A stretch of DNA of 64,000 bases from Diogma glabrata (taxonomy: Eukaryota; Arthropoda; Insecta; Diptera; Cylindrotomidae). The position numbers were made by a program, and so were the translations under genes. Each line of letters opens with the position of its first letter. The stretch's first letter is position 1. A model generated the notes under the pieces. It made no database searches. It was not told the DNA's origin and worked only from the letters and a program-made list of their open reading frames with translations. The stretch is taken from assembly GCA_963693315.1 (NCBI GenBank), contig OY856186.1:287014930-287078929 (forward strand). Direction: 5' to 3'. Below, in pieces: positions 46,706-58,974 of the stretch.

Positions 46706-47792
46706 ATCCCAGCGAATAAAATGCTATCGATTCGTCCATGAATCGTTGAAGAAACTTCTTCTCTGAGTAGTAGAATCGTGATGGAAAAGGTATGGAATTT
46801 TATATGCAAAAAAATAAAATGTCCGCCAGATTCGTGAACGAATGCTCTACTACAATTCATCATGTAATACTACCACTTGAATCGCTATGGAATATTCCCC
46901 AACGATTCTATAGTGAAATTTAGACTACTTTCTTTAACGATTCTTTATGGAAATTTTGTTAATTTTCACCTACGATTCTATAGGTAGAAATCGAGGAACA
47001 ATTTGAATAAAGCAATGAAATAATTAAAATACATTTTCGTTTAGTGGAATATATAGTTACATCTTTAATAATTTTTTTTACTAGTCTACATATACATACA
47101 TATTTAAGTTAACATTTTCTGCTTAATTTTTATTAAAAATTAGAAAACTAAAGCATTTAAATTAATTTATGTTATGTTTTTATAACGTATTGTTGTATAA
47201 GCATTATTTAGTTTTGAGCTTTTTGCAGTGTATCTGAAAATGTAAAAATAATTCATCAAAATAAATTTTAAAATTATTTCAGTTTAATATAATACCGAAC
47301 AGAACTGATTTAAGTTTTTATATATGCTTACTATGCTGGATACGTCTTATCGGACGTCTTCTTCGTCCAATCTTACCAATCGTTTTCCATTCGCCATTAT
47401 TGTTGACTTTCTATAAAAATTTAAGGAAAAAGCAAAACAACTAGTTTTAATAAACTTTGTGTCTCAATTTTTTACCTTTATTTTCACGTTTACAAATTTT
47501 ATATTTACATATTTTTTATTTATTATAAACACACTTCTAAAATAATTAATATAATATATTGTTTAGGGTAATACTATTACATAAATATGATTGAAACTAT
47601 TTTCTCACATCGCATTTTTCTTGTTTTAGTTCGGTTTTGTAAAATTAGTTTATAGATGGTAGTTTGATCAGAGATTAAACCAATCAAAAGTCTTTAAAAT
47701 TTTATAGAAAGAATCGAGATAGAATCGTAGTGTAGTCTTCCTATGGAAAGGGTGTAGAAACTTTCTCCTGTAGAAATGAAATTCGTTGGGAT
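46706..47792. mobile_element. TIR element with repeated GATTCTAT motifs (about 1.1 kb)
   Basis: The ends ATCCCAGCGAATAAAATGCTA and the complement of CGTTGGGAT are imperfect inverted repeats of about 22 bp. CGATTCTAT-type words recur near both ends (about 46905, 46975, 47720). No coding capacity. Confidence 0.5.
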
Positions 47793-47844
47793 TGAGCAAA
47801 AGTGTTGCATCAATCTAATTTCAATATATGATTATACTATACAT

Positions 47845-48320
47845 ATGTCGTTTTCGATTGAAGAACTTGTTAATAACTAGTTCTTAACGAGTTCTTTTTT
47901 TCAATCGAACATGCAAACATTCAGTGTTATTGTATGAGTAAATTGAATTGGTTATTTTATTAATTCTTTTATTTTGGATTGTTTGAAAAGCAATCAAAAA
48001 ACAATACATTTTGTAAAAAAAACTAATTTCATAATATATATGTTAAATAACTAAAAATAAAATTAAATTATTTATATGATGCTGCGTTATAATGATAACG
48101 GTTTTATTTAACATTTGTTGTGTGTACTTTTTGTCATAGTATGAGTAAAACTCAAAAATAACTGAAAATAAAACTAGTTCTTCAGAAGGGGAAAAATGCA
48201 CAACCAGTTCAGAACTAGTTTTTTTATTTTGCTTCAATCGAACATGATTTGGAGTGGAAATAATTTTTTTGTATTGAAAAAAAAGAACTAGTTATGAACT
48301 GGTTTTCAATCGAAAATGCT
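47845..48320. mobile_element. Fold-back MITE with AACTAGTTCTT subterminal repeats
   Basis: TTTTCGATTGAA at about 47851 and TTCAATCGAAAA at about 48304 are inverted. Several AACTAGTTCTT or AGTTCAGAACTAGTT repeats lie just inside. Confidence 0.6.
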
Positions 48321-48325
48321 ACTAG

Positions 48326-50694
48326 TAGTCGCGTTTTTTCTTCGGACAACTGTCCGGGACAGCGATTGTTTTATTTATATTTTTTCGTTCAAATTAAAAT
48401 TATTTCAATTTTGATTGCATAAATATTAAATATTTATCGTTTATCCATCCATTTTAATTAATCTCTTTAAAATAAATTGGCAAATTAAATTTATTTTTAC
48501 CAGTTCGCAACAAATCTTGTGTTTTATCGAGAGCAGTTCAGAACAGGTGAGGGTAATAAACAATGGGACATTTTTAGTACTATTTTTGAAATTAACACTA
48601 TCTTCATGTATGTTTATTTTTAGATGTCAAAAACATTAAGTATATGTACATACGTATATACGTACAAAACAAAAAATTAAATTTAATCTTCACTTCTGTC
48701 CGGTCTACCGATAAGGTAGGTCGTAATAATTGAACTACAGTAAACCTAAACCATATAGTGTTAAAATATATGTTTTTCTTTAAATTAATTCTTAATTATT
48801 TGATGAATTTGATATTGTAATATTTTAATTGAAAATTGTGTTGTATTTGGCTAATTCCACATATTAATTGTAAAAAATAACATCGGATGGGTAAGATTTT
48901 CATCAATTATATCCACAAGATATTATTCTTCATGCTGTAACCATATTGTCATGGCTATTGTCATCTGAATAATCAAATTCAAGCATCCTGATTTGTATGT
49001 AATCGTGATGTGATTTAAATATTTGACACCACATTGAGAGAATGAATATATGATGGAATTGACATTATTTATATAAAAGGAAATTATTAACTTATCCTGC
49101 CGCATCTTAATCAAAATGGAGATTGTATTCATGTTGAAAACATTTACAAGATGGCGCTTCCGGTATCATCATATCAAACTTAAAAATATGTCATAGGTCT
49201 CAATATAATAAAATATATTGATGATCTTATGCTGAATGTAACCAATAAAAAGTGGAGTGAATACCATTTGTCAAATTTTCGAATTTGATATAATTGGTAA
49301 TACTCCGATTTAAAATCCAAAATTAATAGTTCAATTGGTTCACAATTTGTTAAAAACTGAATAGTAATAACTGAAAATTTACTGAAATTTATAAATGTAC
49401 ATTTTAGATAGTAATAATTTAAAGTAACCTAATTGAATTACAAATATATTTTTGGAAATCATAAAATTATAAATAAAAATATAATCAATAATTACCGAAC
49501 ACATCCAAATAAAGTAATATAATTTATACTAATTATTATAAATAAACAAATATTAGTATACTATTTTTGGATAATACATCACAATATTGTATACATAAGG
49601 ATTGATTTCTTTATGTATTTAAAGTAACCTTTATTTTTAATTTTTGAAATAATATAAAATCATAAAGCAGTTAAAATCAATTTATTTAAATTTTTTGCTT
49701 TAAAACAGTTTTCATTCGAAATGATAGCTAAAATTAATTTAGTTTGAATATTGTGATTGTTTTCAAAACTTTAAAATCTAGCTATTTACATGGATGTTTG
49801 GATTGTATAGATTAACTAATTAATTTACGTCCAGCCAAGACGGTAAAAGGGCTTACTTAAACTAATCAAATTTGATTCAATTATTTATTTATCGACTACA
49901 TCATGAGGTGTTTTGAAAAGATGCGGAATTCTTCCAATAATGTCGGACTGACAGATACAAATCATTTATATGATTTGGTCTTGCGCAGGACGACATTAGA
50001 GGACAAGTTTCGCATCTTTCAAGACAGGTCATCATGATGTAGTTGAACTCGTCCTTCCTAGGACATTTTGATTATATAAAAGCAAAAATCTTTGTTTAGC
50101 CAAACAAATAAAATGGCTTTAATACTATGTTTCTTGAATTGTATAACTTTTATGTGTCCAGCCAAGACTCTAAAAGGGCTTAAAGGTACCCATTCTGGAC
50201 CTAAAAATATCAACATTTGTAATTTTTCTCATGTTAACCGAAGTTAGGATTAAGAAAATTGGTGAGTCTATTCTGTATCTGATGAGGTATTTAGCACAGA
50301 CCTGTCTAATTTTCAGGTACTGTCTTGCTAATGCCAATATTCAGATATAGAAACATGAACCTATTTTCTTCATCCTAACCAAGGGTCCTTCATAAATGTA
50401 AAACATGGCAATATGGACCAGATTCCAGCCAATAAATTAAAAATAAAAAAAAAAAAAAAAAAAAAATTTAATCTTTAATTTAATTTTTTTTTTAGTTCGA
50501 ATCTCGTCGTTTAAATATAAAATATATGGCTCTTCATGAAATAAACAAATATAACACAAGTGTAAACAAACATTAACGGCGATTGTCAAAATATTCACTT
50601 GAAGTTAGCTACAATTTAGTTCTAAAAATCTCCCTGTATTTTACCAATATTTTTCTCTGTCCTGGACAGCCAGTTCGAAGATAAAACGCGACTA
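48326..50694. mobile_element. TAGTCGCG TIR element (2.37 kb)
   Basis: About 37-bp imperfect TIRs: TAGTCGCGTTTTTTCTTCGG with TGTCCGGGACAG at 48326-48362, and CTGTCCTGGACAG through CGCGACTA at 50657-50694. No transposase frame was recognised. The right part contains a poly(A)-tailed insertion. Confidence 0.6.
49829..50466 (+). mobile_element. Possible poly(A)-tailed retroposon with a hairpin
   Basis: It ends in AATAAATTAAAAAT followed by about 22 A (50445-50466), like a polyadenylated RNA copy. GTCCAGCCAAGAC plus TAAAAGGGCTTA occurs twice as direct repeats (49829 and 50156). Between them, 49894-50044 folds into a long imperfect hairpin (GACTACATCATGA against TCATCATGATGTAGTT). No coding frame. 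It could be a SINE, a noncoding RNA copy, or a LINE 3' end. Confidence 0.4.
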
Positions 50695-51122
50695 GTGTTC
50701 GGTACATACATTCTGATAAAAAAAATCATGATTTTTCTGTACCAAAAATAGTATAAACGCGGCCATTTCTCACGAAAAACATCAATTTTTTTCTTGCGTT
50801 TAATGTTAAAATATTTTGAATTTAGGTGTCAATAAAACTATTTTATTTGGTTCTTTACGCTTTTGGTTTTGTTTTATTTATGCTTACATTTTTGTGATAA
50901 CTATTCTTGATAAATTTGGTTCTGTGTTTTCGGGATAAATTTATCGTTTGTGACCAAATTAATTGTAATAAAAGTAACGTCTGAAGTTTGACTTATAAAT
51001 ACATTTTGTGTTTTTGGCTGTTCGGTCCGGTTTGACGTAATATTCAACGAAGTGAAATTAGTAGCAAGCAACTTTGACGTTTAATAACGTGATTTTTTGT
51101 ATCATATACCTGTACCGAACAC
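50695..51122. mobile_element. GTGTTCGGTACA MITE, copy 2 (428 bp)
   Basis: The inverted partner of 45601-46030 with the same TIRs. It abuts the right end of the TAGTCGCG element without a gap. Confidence 0.8.
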
Positions 51123-51145
51123 ACTCATAGTGACATCTAGTTAAT

Positions 51146-52142
51146 GGGTGAAGTGAATAAGGCCCGCTATACACTTGAGCTAAGCTATGCGAACTATGTT
51201 TTTTGTATATAACGTAATCAAATGGATGACTATACACTTGAGCTAAGTTTATAGCTTAGATTACGTTATATACAAAAAACATAGTTTGCATAGTTTGCAT
51301 AGCTTAGCTCAAGTGTATAGCGGGCCTTAAAAGTAGAATATTCTAAATACTTAAATTTTTAAGTATTTTCTGACAAATCAGTGAATAAAAACCAGGTTAT
51401 AGAATATACTATAATCCAATGAAAATTTTCCAAAATATTCTTGAAATCGAGTGAATAAAACCAAGAATATTCTAATTTTTGACATTACTGTACTTGATAT
51501 TTTCAAGTTGCTATTTGTGCAACTTATTTATGAAAATAATTGATTTTGAAGATTATTTAAGTTATATAAATTAAGTTTTAGTAATATTTTGCGAAGAACT
51601 CAAAGAATTTTTCTGTTATTAACTGAAAGGTTTATTAAGCGAAGTTCAACAAAGATTTTGATCTGAAATTATGCTCGCTTAAATAAAACCATAATTTTAA
51701 AACAACCACAAATAATTAAAAGAAATTTAAGATTTTTGTGCGATTTTTGTAAATAAATAAATAAACTTAAATACAGTATTTAATTTATGATTTATAGAAG
51801 ATTGTTTGAGTTTTTTTTAAATTTAGGAAACAGTCGAAAATTTTAAAGAGAATGGTTCTTCCAATTCTTTACACTACGGTTACCGCATTTTTTTAAATTT
51901 CTAGTTACCGGTAATTTAGACTCATAATTATAGAAATCTTTTTTAAAACATTTTAAAGCAAATTTGTATTCAAACCTGAAGAAATCGACTTTGACATTTA
52001 TAATTTTCAGCATATTCTACAATTTTCTAGCAAATACTAAAACATATTAGAATATTCTTATTCACTCGAAATAAAGAATGTGCTAAATGCTAATGCTTAC
52101 TAGTTTATACTTTTAGTTTATTCTAGTTTTTATTCACTCTGC
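51146..52142. mobile_element. GTGAATAA TIR element with a nested palindromic MITE
   Basis: The ends GGGTGAAGTGAATAA and TTATTCACTCTGCCC are inverted. AGAATATTC and GTGAATAAAA words repeat within both flanks. A 168-bp palindromic MITE sits 14 bp from the left end. Confidence 0.55.
51160..51327. mobile_element. Palindromic MITE (168 bp, TA TSD)
   Basis: Almost the whole element is one inverted repeat: AGGCCCGCTATACACTTGAG at the left and its complement at the right, with arms of about 70 bp. Flanking TA at both sides fits a Tc1/mariner-type target duplication. Confidence 0.8.
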
Positions 52143-52170
52143 CCAATATATTACACTTTACATATATGAG

Positions 52171-52642
52171 TATAGTAGAATTTTTTTGCCAGCGAACACA
52201 AAATTTGTTTGTTATGCGCATATTGTTTGCACATGCGCATATTGTTTGCACATTCAGTGTCTCGATTAAAATATTAAAAAAAAACTATTGGGGTCCCATT
52301 GAAATGGACAAAAAACGCATAAAAATTAATTAATTACTATTGAAATTCAACCAATTATAATATAAAACCAAAAACTAGTAAAAATATTAATGATTTTGTA
52401 GGCAATGTAACAAAATTTTGATAATTAAAAATAATTATAATAAAAATAACGACGCCTATGGAAACAAATATCACAACAAACAAATGGTACGAACTAGAAG
52501 TAGAAATTTAACTAATATATTGGTTTGAAAACAAATTTATCCCAAAATAAATAATACATCTCTGTTTTACTTTTTGTCTCATCTTTTATCTCTTGCTGCG
52601 TCCTATCTGTCAAAAATTCGCTGGCAAAAAAATTCTACTATA
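52171..52642. mobile_element. MITE with 26-bp perfect TIRs (472 bp)
   Basis: TATAGTAGAATTTTTTTGCC (continuing AGCGAA) at 52171 and its exact complement ending 52642. Flanking or internal TA fits a Tc1/mariner-type duplication. No coding capacity. Confidence 0.8.
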
Positions 52643-54084
52643 AATCACTTTAACTTTTTAATTTTCTGTCTCTGCTTTTTTTATAAATCACTCATTTTTT
52701 CTCAATCTAAAATATATTTGCTTATTGAATGTTAATGTAGGTGACAAATAAAAGTTTGAGTGCTAAAAATATTATTTTAAAAAATTAGAGGACATTAAAA
52801 CGAAAAAAAAGTAGCCAAAACGCTAAAATTGAGGTGTCTTTTTCGAAATTTCGTTTCTTTATCAGGCTATAATTTTTGGAACATAACTCCAAATGACTTG
52901 AAATTTTACGGAGATCCAGAATTTGCCATGCTTTTTCAAAAACATATATGCATTTTCATGTCTCCCATAAGGAAAAAACGGAGGCGACTTGAGTCGGTGT
53001 CTTCCACTTTTTATCAATTTCAAATTTATTTATATTTTGTTTTTTTTGCGCTTGGAACATTCCTCAAATCGTAAAAACAATATTTTTTTGTTAAAGTACG
53101 CACAAAAACGAAAATATCTATGTACTGCAATTTTATGTGCTCCTCTTATTGGGCTCGCAATAGAAGCACAAAAAGTAAGAGATGCTGCGAAAACTTTTTT
53201 AAAAATCTCGGTTTTTGACTAGCACATCTTCAATTTTAGTTGAAAACCACCCAAACCCATTCCTCGTAGAATTCAATGTATAAAAGATAATAATAATTAG
53301 TTAACTGGATTCGACACTTCTAGACATATAAAAAATGCACAACATTTTTAAATTTTCTATGTCTGGAAACGCCATTGCGTTCCTGTAGATCCTAAAATTA
53401 CACAATGTTTAAAAGAATATTGTTTTGTATCAATATATGATTTAACTTAACTTTATTCCGGTCATTATATATTTTTCAGCCACTATTTTAATTGTAGTTA
53501 TCTTCATAAATTCGATCAGCAACAACATGGAATGATAGAAATAAGAATATAATATTAATTGATATTAATAATTAAATATGTACATTGTTTACCTTTTGAA
53601 CAAACTCTTCTGTCAAAACAACTTATTATTCTTTCCGGTAAAATTCTGTCAAAACAACTATTTTTGATTTCGGTAAAAACATCAAATTTGATGTAGGCGG
53701 ATATTTTCATAATCTAACTAAAGTACTGGCAAAGACCACTATTCATAATTGAGCGTGTTGGTGTCGATGTTTTGACAGGGGAGTATACATATATTCATGT
53801 TTTTCTTAGTAAAAATCTCTTATCAAATCATCTGTTTGGGTGATAATACGTGTAAAAGTTATCTCAATTTGTTCAAATTAAAAATAAATTTAGTGAATTA
53901 AAGTTGGAATATTAAATTAAAATAATAATAAAATAAAATGTGTTTTCTTGCAGTAATGCACTGAGGCTGAGAAATTAAAGGTAGTAGACTTAATTTCGTT
54001 GTCATTCATATCTTTGTTTCAACAGGTGTATTCGAGTCTGTGTACGTGACAACGACGCCATTTTTGATGCATAAGTTTATATCT
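52643..54084. other. Intergenic DNA with a dispersed repeat
   Basis: The sequence at about 52855-52980 (CTCCAAATGACTTGAAATTT, then TTTTCAAAAACA and ATGCATTTTCATGT) recurs in the same orientation at about 54830-54950. No gene was recognised. Confidence 0.45.
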
Positions 54085-54412
54085 TCGAGACTTGCTTGTT
54101 AGGCAATAATTCAGGCAATAGTTAATTGTAATACATCAAGATTTTGCATCGTCATCGAAGCTTGCTTGTTAGGCAATAATTCAGGCAATAGTTAATTCTA
54201 AATTACATACAATCGGTGTAATTCTTCAAGATTGTGAGTCGTCATCGAGGCCTGTTTGTTAGGCAATAATTCAGGCAATAGTTAATTGTAATACATCAAG
54301 ATTTTGCATCGTCATCGAGGCTTGCTTGTTAGGCAATAATTCAGGCAACAGTTAATTGTAATACATCAAGATTTGCATCGTCATCGAGGCTTGTTTGCTA
54401 GGCAATAATTAA
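54085..54412 (+). repeat. Minisatellite of about 70-bp units
   Basis: Units start at 54085, 54156, 54246, 54316 and 54385 (lengths 71, 90, 70 and 69, plus a partial). Each has CTTGCTTGTTAGGCAATAAT, CAGGCAATAGTTAATT and CATCAAGATT, and ends CGTCATC. Unit 2 carries an extra 20 bp. Diverged fragments continue to about 54560. Confidence 0.95.
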
Positions 54413-55429
54413 ATTGAATCATCGAATGCCTAACCTGTTAAGCGATACGCGCTGCTGCTACGCTGCTGCCACGTAACCAAGTTCATCAATCAGGCTGTTT
54501 GTTAGACAACAATTAATTGTGAATTTCAAATCATCAGTTTAATACATCAAGATTTAGCTCCTTTAAGCCTGGTTGTCAGTCACCAATTGATTGTAAATTT
54601 GTCGTCGTCTACCAGACCGTGTCATATTGTCGTCTCAAGATGTCATAATTTTAATTCATCATCGATCATCCAACAATAAATATATAATTATATCATAGAC
54701 ATCACAGCAAAAATTCATCAGCTTGTTACAACTCCAGTAATTTATCATCGATCATCCAAACATCAACGAATACAGTCCACTACTTACTGGAGGCTGTAAC
54801 AATGTCTTATTAAAAATTCTTTTATTTTTCGGCTATAACTTTTGGAACATCACTCCAAATGACTTGAAATTTTACGGATATTCATTTTTTGACATGCTCT
54901 TTCAAAAACACGCATGCTTTTTCATGTGCACCTTGAGGGAAAATAACGGTAATTTTTGGAGCGCGATTTTTGCCGCGTACGTTTTTAAGAATTCGTATCT
55001 CCTCATAGACGTGGTATAAAGGTCTGAAATTTTACATGCATTTAGATGAAAGTGTTGCAAAATACATACTAAAATTTCAAGCGTTAACTAGAACTACAAG
55101 ACTGTCAACGGGGCGATTTTTCACGAAAAAGTAATATTTAATACATATTTAATACGAATTTGCCAGCAAATAACTTTTGGAATATACAATAAAAAATGAG
55201 GAACAAAATTTTATTCATCTTTAGAGTTGATGAGGAGACTTCGCCTAAAATTTCATGGGTGTGCTCTACAATTGAGAGATTTTCATTTTTATCTTCAAAA
55301 TTTAAAAATTCTAGAGATTTGCTCATATGTTTACTGTAGTGTTTTTATAAAGTAAATATTGTCATTAAAGATGCTAAGATGAAATCAGCTGCATATAGCC
55401 TCGTGCATATCGTTATGGTCTAATGGAGA
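54413..55429. other. Intergenic DNA
   Basis: It contains degenerate minisatellite pieces (to about 54560) and the second copy of the CTCCAAATGACTTGAAATTT repeat (about 54830-54950). No gene. Confidence 0.4.
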
Positions 55430-57910
55430 CAACAATCCTTGCTTAAACTATCCTATTAAAAAACGAAATTTAATGGGAAAAATTCATAGGAAATTTCCTA
55501 TAAAATCCTATTAAACAATTTTTTTACTTCACCACAATTTTAAATTGTGTGAAATAATGCAATCTATCGTGAAAAAAAAAATCTTACACACCCCAAATTT
55601 TGTTTTTTCTTTTGTTTTGGACCATCCTCTAACTAAATAGCCAATAAAAATTTTGGTGTACGTCTGTGTGTGCGTTGGTAGGTGGGTGGGTGGTTTGGTG
55701 TACTTTCTGCATAGGATCTTGGTGAAACTTTGGCAAATGATATAGATTCACTTGAAACTGGAAGATCTGGATTCATTTCAAATTTGGACAAAATGGCGGG
55801 GGTCTCCCGAACAACTCTAACTTTAAATCTTGAATAACTTCTATTCCCGGACTATGATCTGACTGAAACTTAGTATATAAGGTTTTAGTACAGTTTCCAA
55901 TATTTCTGCATATCAACTTCCGGTTTGTCACTTCCGGTTAAAAAGTTTTTTTTCCAGGAGTTTATCCCTACTGTAGTCTACAATTACCGATCGATTTTCA
56001 TGAAACGTTGGTAAAAGCTTTCAAGTAACATGAGAAAGATTTGATCAGCTTTTGGAGTACATTGGATAATAGATTTGGGGGTCCACCATACAACAGATGG
56101 TTTTTTCCACAATGTTTTTATGTTTGTTGGGAGCATAAAACATTCGTTCGTGAATGAATTTTGATGACACTTTGGAAAAAGATACAAACATGTATGACAA
56201 AGAACTGATCAGTTTTTAAGCGATAGTGAACAAAATGGTGTGGGGTGCCTGGAGCACTTGTTTTTTTGAAAGCTCTATAACATCTGTACCTGATAATCGA
56301 ATTGGATGAAACTTGGTACATGAGTATTTAGTACGGTTCACAATAGTTCTGCATCTCAATTTCCGCTTTTTCACTTCCGGTAAAAAATTTTTTTGTACTT
56401 TTTTGAAGTTTTTTCAGTGTCTTTATGTACACTACAGCCTACATTAATGAAGTGATTATGCTGAAACTTATGGAAAAGGTACCAATTAGTGTGAGAAGAT
56501 AGTTATCATCTTTTGGGACGCATTGATCAAAGTGGCTGGCGGTCTACCATACAAATGCTGACTTTTCACACTTTGTTTTTAAAGTTTGTTGGGAGCATAC
56601 AGACTTCATTCATTAATTTATTTTAATGACACTTTGAAAACAGATGGAGACAACAAAGAACTGATTAGTTTTTGGACAATATTGGAATAAGTGGTGGGGG
56701 TCCTCCCGAACACCTGTTTACTGTGTCACCATTTTTTCAATGTTTGTTGGGAGCACACAGCATTCGTTCGTGAACGAATTTTAATGACACTTTGGAAAAA
56801 GATGCAAATATGTATGGCAAGGAACTGATTACTGAATACACCTGTTTTTTTGAAAGCTCAATAATATCTGTACATGATAATCGAATAGGATGATTCTTGG
56901 TACATGTGCATTTAGCACGGTTCACAACAGTTTTGCATCGCAACTTCCGGTAAAAAAATTTTTTTTGTAAATTTTCAATTTTTTTCAGTGTGTTTATGCA
57001 CACTACAGCCTACAATAATGAAGTGATTATGATGAAACTTATGGAAAAGGTTCCAATTAGTGTGAGAAGATAATTATGATCTTTTGGGACACATTGATCA
57101 AAGTGGCGCGGGGTCTACCATACAACTGCTGACTTTTCACACTTTGTTTTTAAAATTTGTTGGGAGCATACAGACTTCATTCGTTAATCAATTTTAATGA
57201 CACTTTGAAAAAAGATAAAGACTTAAATGACAAAGAACTGATTAGTTTTTGGACAATATTGGGATAAGTGGTGGGGGTCCTCCCGTACACCTGTTTATTG
57301 TTTCAATGTTTGTTGGAAGCATACAACATTCGTTCGTTAAGTAGTTTTGATGATATATCGCAAAAAGATGCAAATATGTATGGCAAGGAACTGATTAGTT
57401 CTTTTAGCGATAGTGAATAAAGTGGTAGGGGGTCCTCCGAGAACCTGTTATTTTGGAAGCTCAATAACATCTGTACCTGATAATCGAATTGGATGAATCT
57501 TGCTACATAAACATTTAATACGGTTCACAACAGTTCTGCATCCTAACTTCCGGTTTGTCACTTCCGGTTAATTTTTTTTTTACTTTTCTCGTACAACAGA
57601 ACTTATGTTTGTTGGGATACTACTGCTTTCTTTAATATTTTTATAATTAGAACTACGAAGTCTATAACATTGATTAGCTTTTAATTAAAGTATTTGATGG
57701 ATATTAGTTCATTGTATATTCAGAACACTATGTTTCCAGAGCTGTGGTGAAGTCAGCGTCGCAATATTTTCCTTTTGAAATCGATTGAATCCTATTCATT
57801 TGTCCTATAGAAATACATTGAGTCCTTTTAATAGAAATGAATACATTTTTATAGGATTATAAATTCTTCAATGGGATTGACTACATTTAATTGAATTTTC
57901 TGCGACCGTT
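55430..57910. repeat. Diverged tandem array of about 600-bp units between AATAGGAAT-type ends
   Basis: The phrase CTTCCGGTTTGTCACTTCCGG or a variant occurs near 55918, 56355, 56944 and 57548. The spacing is about 437, 589 and 604 bp. Shared blocks between them include GTTTGTTGGGAGCATA, ATTCGTTCGTGAA, AATGACACTTTGGAAAAAG and AACATCTGTACCTGATAATC. AATAGGA-type sequence flanks both sides. Short frames within are unrelated to known proteins. Confidence 0.7.
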
Positions 57911-58429
57911 AAAGTTTTTATTAAATAATAAAGAATCCTACTTGAATTTATATTAGGACTAAACATATTTTAAAGGGAGAGTAGGTAAACGTCCACTTTG
58001 GGGTGAGAACCAAAAAAACCCCTATATTTCACGCATATATAATTGGTCTAGACTTAAATTGAAATAATTGTTTTAATCTTTTGTTATTGTTGTTGTAATT
58101 TGATTATTAGCATTAAATAAGAGTTAGCTTTGGTAATGATATGATTTTTGATTTTTTTTGACCTGGAAAATGTTGTACTTGAGCTAGATAATTGACCCAG
58201 AGACAGTAGACATTAAATCAAGTGGTAGTTAACTAGATAACTGGCATAGCTTGACACTGAAAATATTTAGAATGCTGAAATAAGAGTATACTTATATAAA
58301 AACATGAGATAACGTCGTCTTTTTGAAATGGAAAATTTTAATAAAAGAAAATACTATAAACGTAATTTTTTTAATTTATTTCAGATTTTTTTATTTACAT
58401 ATCCATATATATATATATTTCTTAAAAAT

Positions 58430-58942
58430 TTAATTTGTCAACTTAAAATTTTTATTGGTGCAATCATCTGTTAGTACGATTTCTTCTTCATTGTTTTTGA
58501 AAATGAAGAAGTTCTCTTCCTTCACTAGTGTGGTGTAATCCTCATCATCAAATAATTTTGTGAGTTTTAATGGCATAAAAATTATGTATTTTTCAGTCTC
58601 GAAAACCCACTTTTCTCCAAACTTTGTGAATATTTTTTTCACACCTTTTAAATGATAGAGGTTGTTTATCTCCATCTCTGCTATCTTTAAAAATTGCTTT
58701 GTGAAATTTGTTTTTGTTTCTTTGTTGAATTTTTTCAAAAAAATGTCTTTCCTAGACATAATTTGTTGAGTTTCTGATGATGATGTGTTAAGTTCTTGAT
58801 GGTGTTGTAACTGTTTTTGATTTTGATGTAGTTGTTGTTGTTGAATATGATGAAGTGAAAGTCTTTTTCTCTTCAAAGGTTGCGGCGCCTGACAATTTGT
58901 TGCAATAAATTCATCTAAGAAGGTTCCTGTTGTATTGTCCAT
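58430..58942 (-). CDS. Polinton-associated protein of unknown function, 170 aa (possible OB-fold)
   Basis: ORF with ATG at 58942 and a TATA box 33 nt upstream. The N-terminal third is Gln/His-rich and disordered (a run with QQQQLHQNQKQLQHH). A compact C-terminal domain at about 85-165 follows: a helix (FTKQFLKIAEMEIN), then strands with GVKKIFTKFGEKWVFE, KYIIFMPLKLTKLF and a final ENFFIFKN. The pattern of Thr-Lys-Phe-Gly, then a charged strand, then an aromatic Pro-Leu strand resembles small OB-fold or nucleic-acid-binding domains that I have seen beside polymerase genes in such elements. A role as an ssDNA-binding replication helper is a guess. It lies between the putative element end and the polymerase and is transcribed outwards. 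Confidence 0.6.
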   Translation of the reverse strand: MDNTTGTFLDEFIATNCQAPQPLKRKRLSLHHIQQQQLHQNQKQLQHHQELNTSSSETQQIMSRKDIFLKKFNKETKTNFTKQFLKIAEMEINNLYHLKGVKKIFTKFGEKWVFETEKYIIFMPLKLTKLFDDEDYTTLVKEENFFIFKNNEEEIVLTDDCTNKNFKLTN

Positions 58943-58974
58943 TTTGTTATATTAAAGTTTAACTATATCGTTGG

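Noticed and set aside
54085..54412. CRISPR-like array
   Set aside because: The repeat unit is continuous without unique spacers and the DNA is eukaryotic; it is a minisatellite.
53757..54803. Solo LTR suggested by TGTTGGTGTCG...GGCTGTAACA
   Set aside because: The flanking bases do not form a target duplication, and no PBS or PPT lies nearby.
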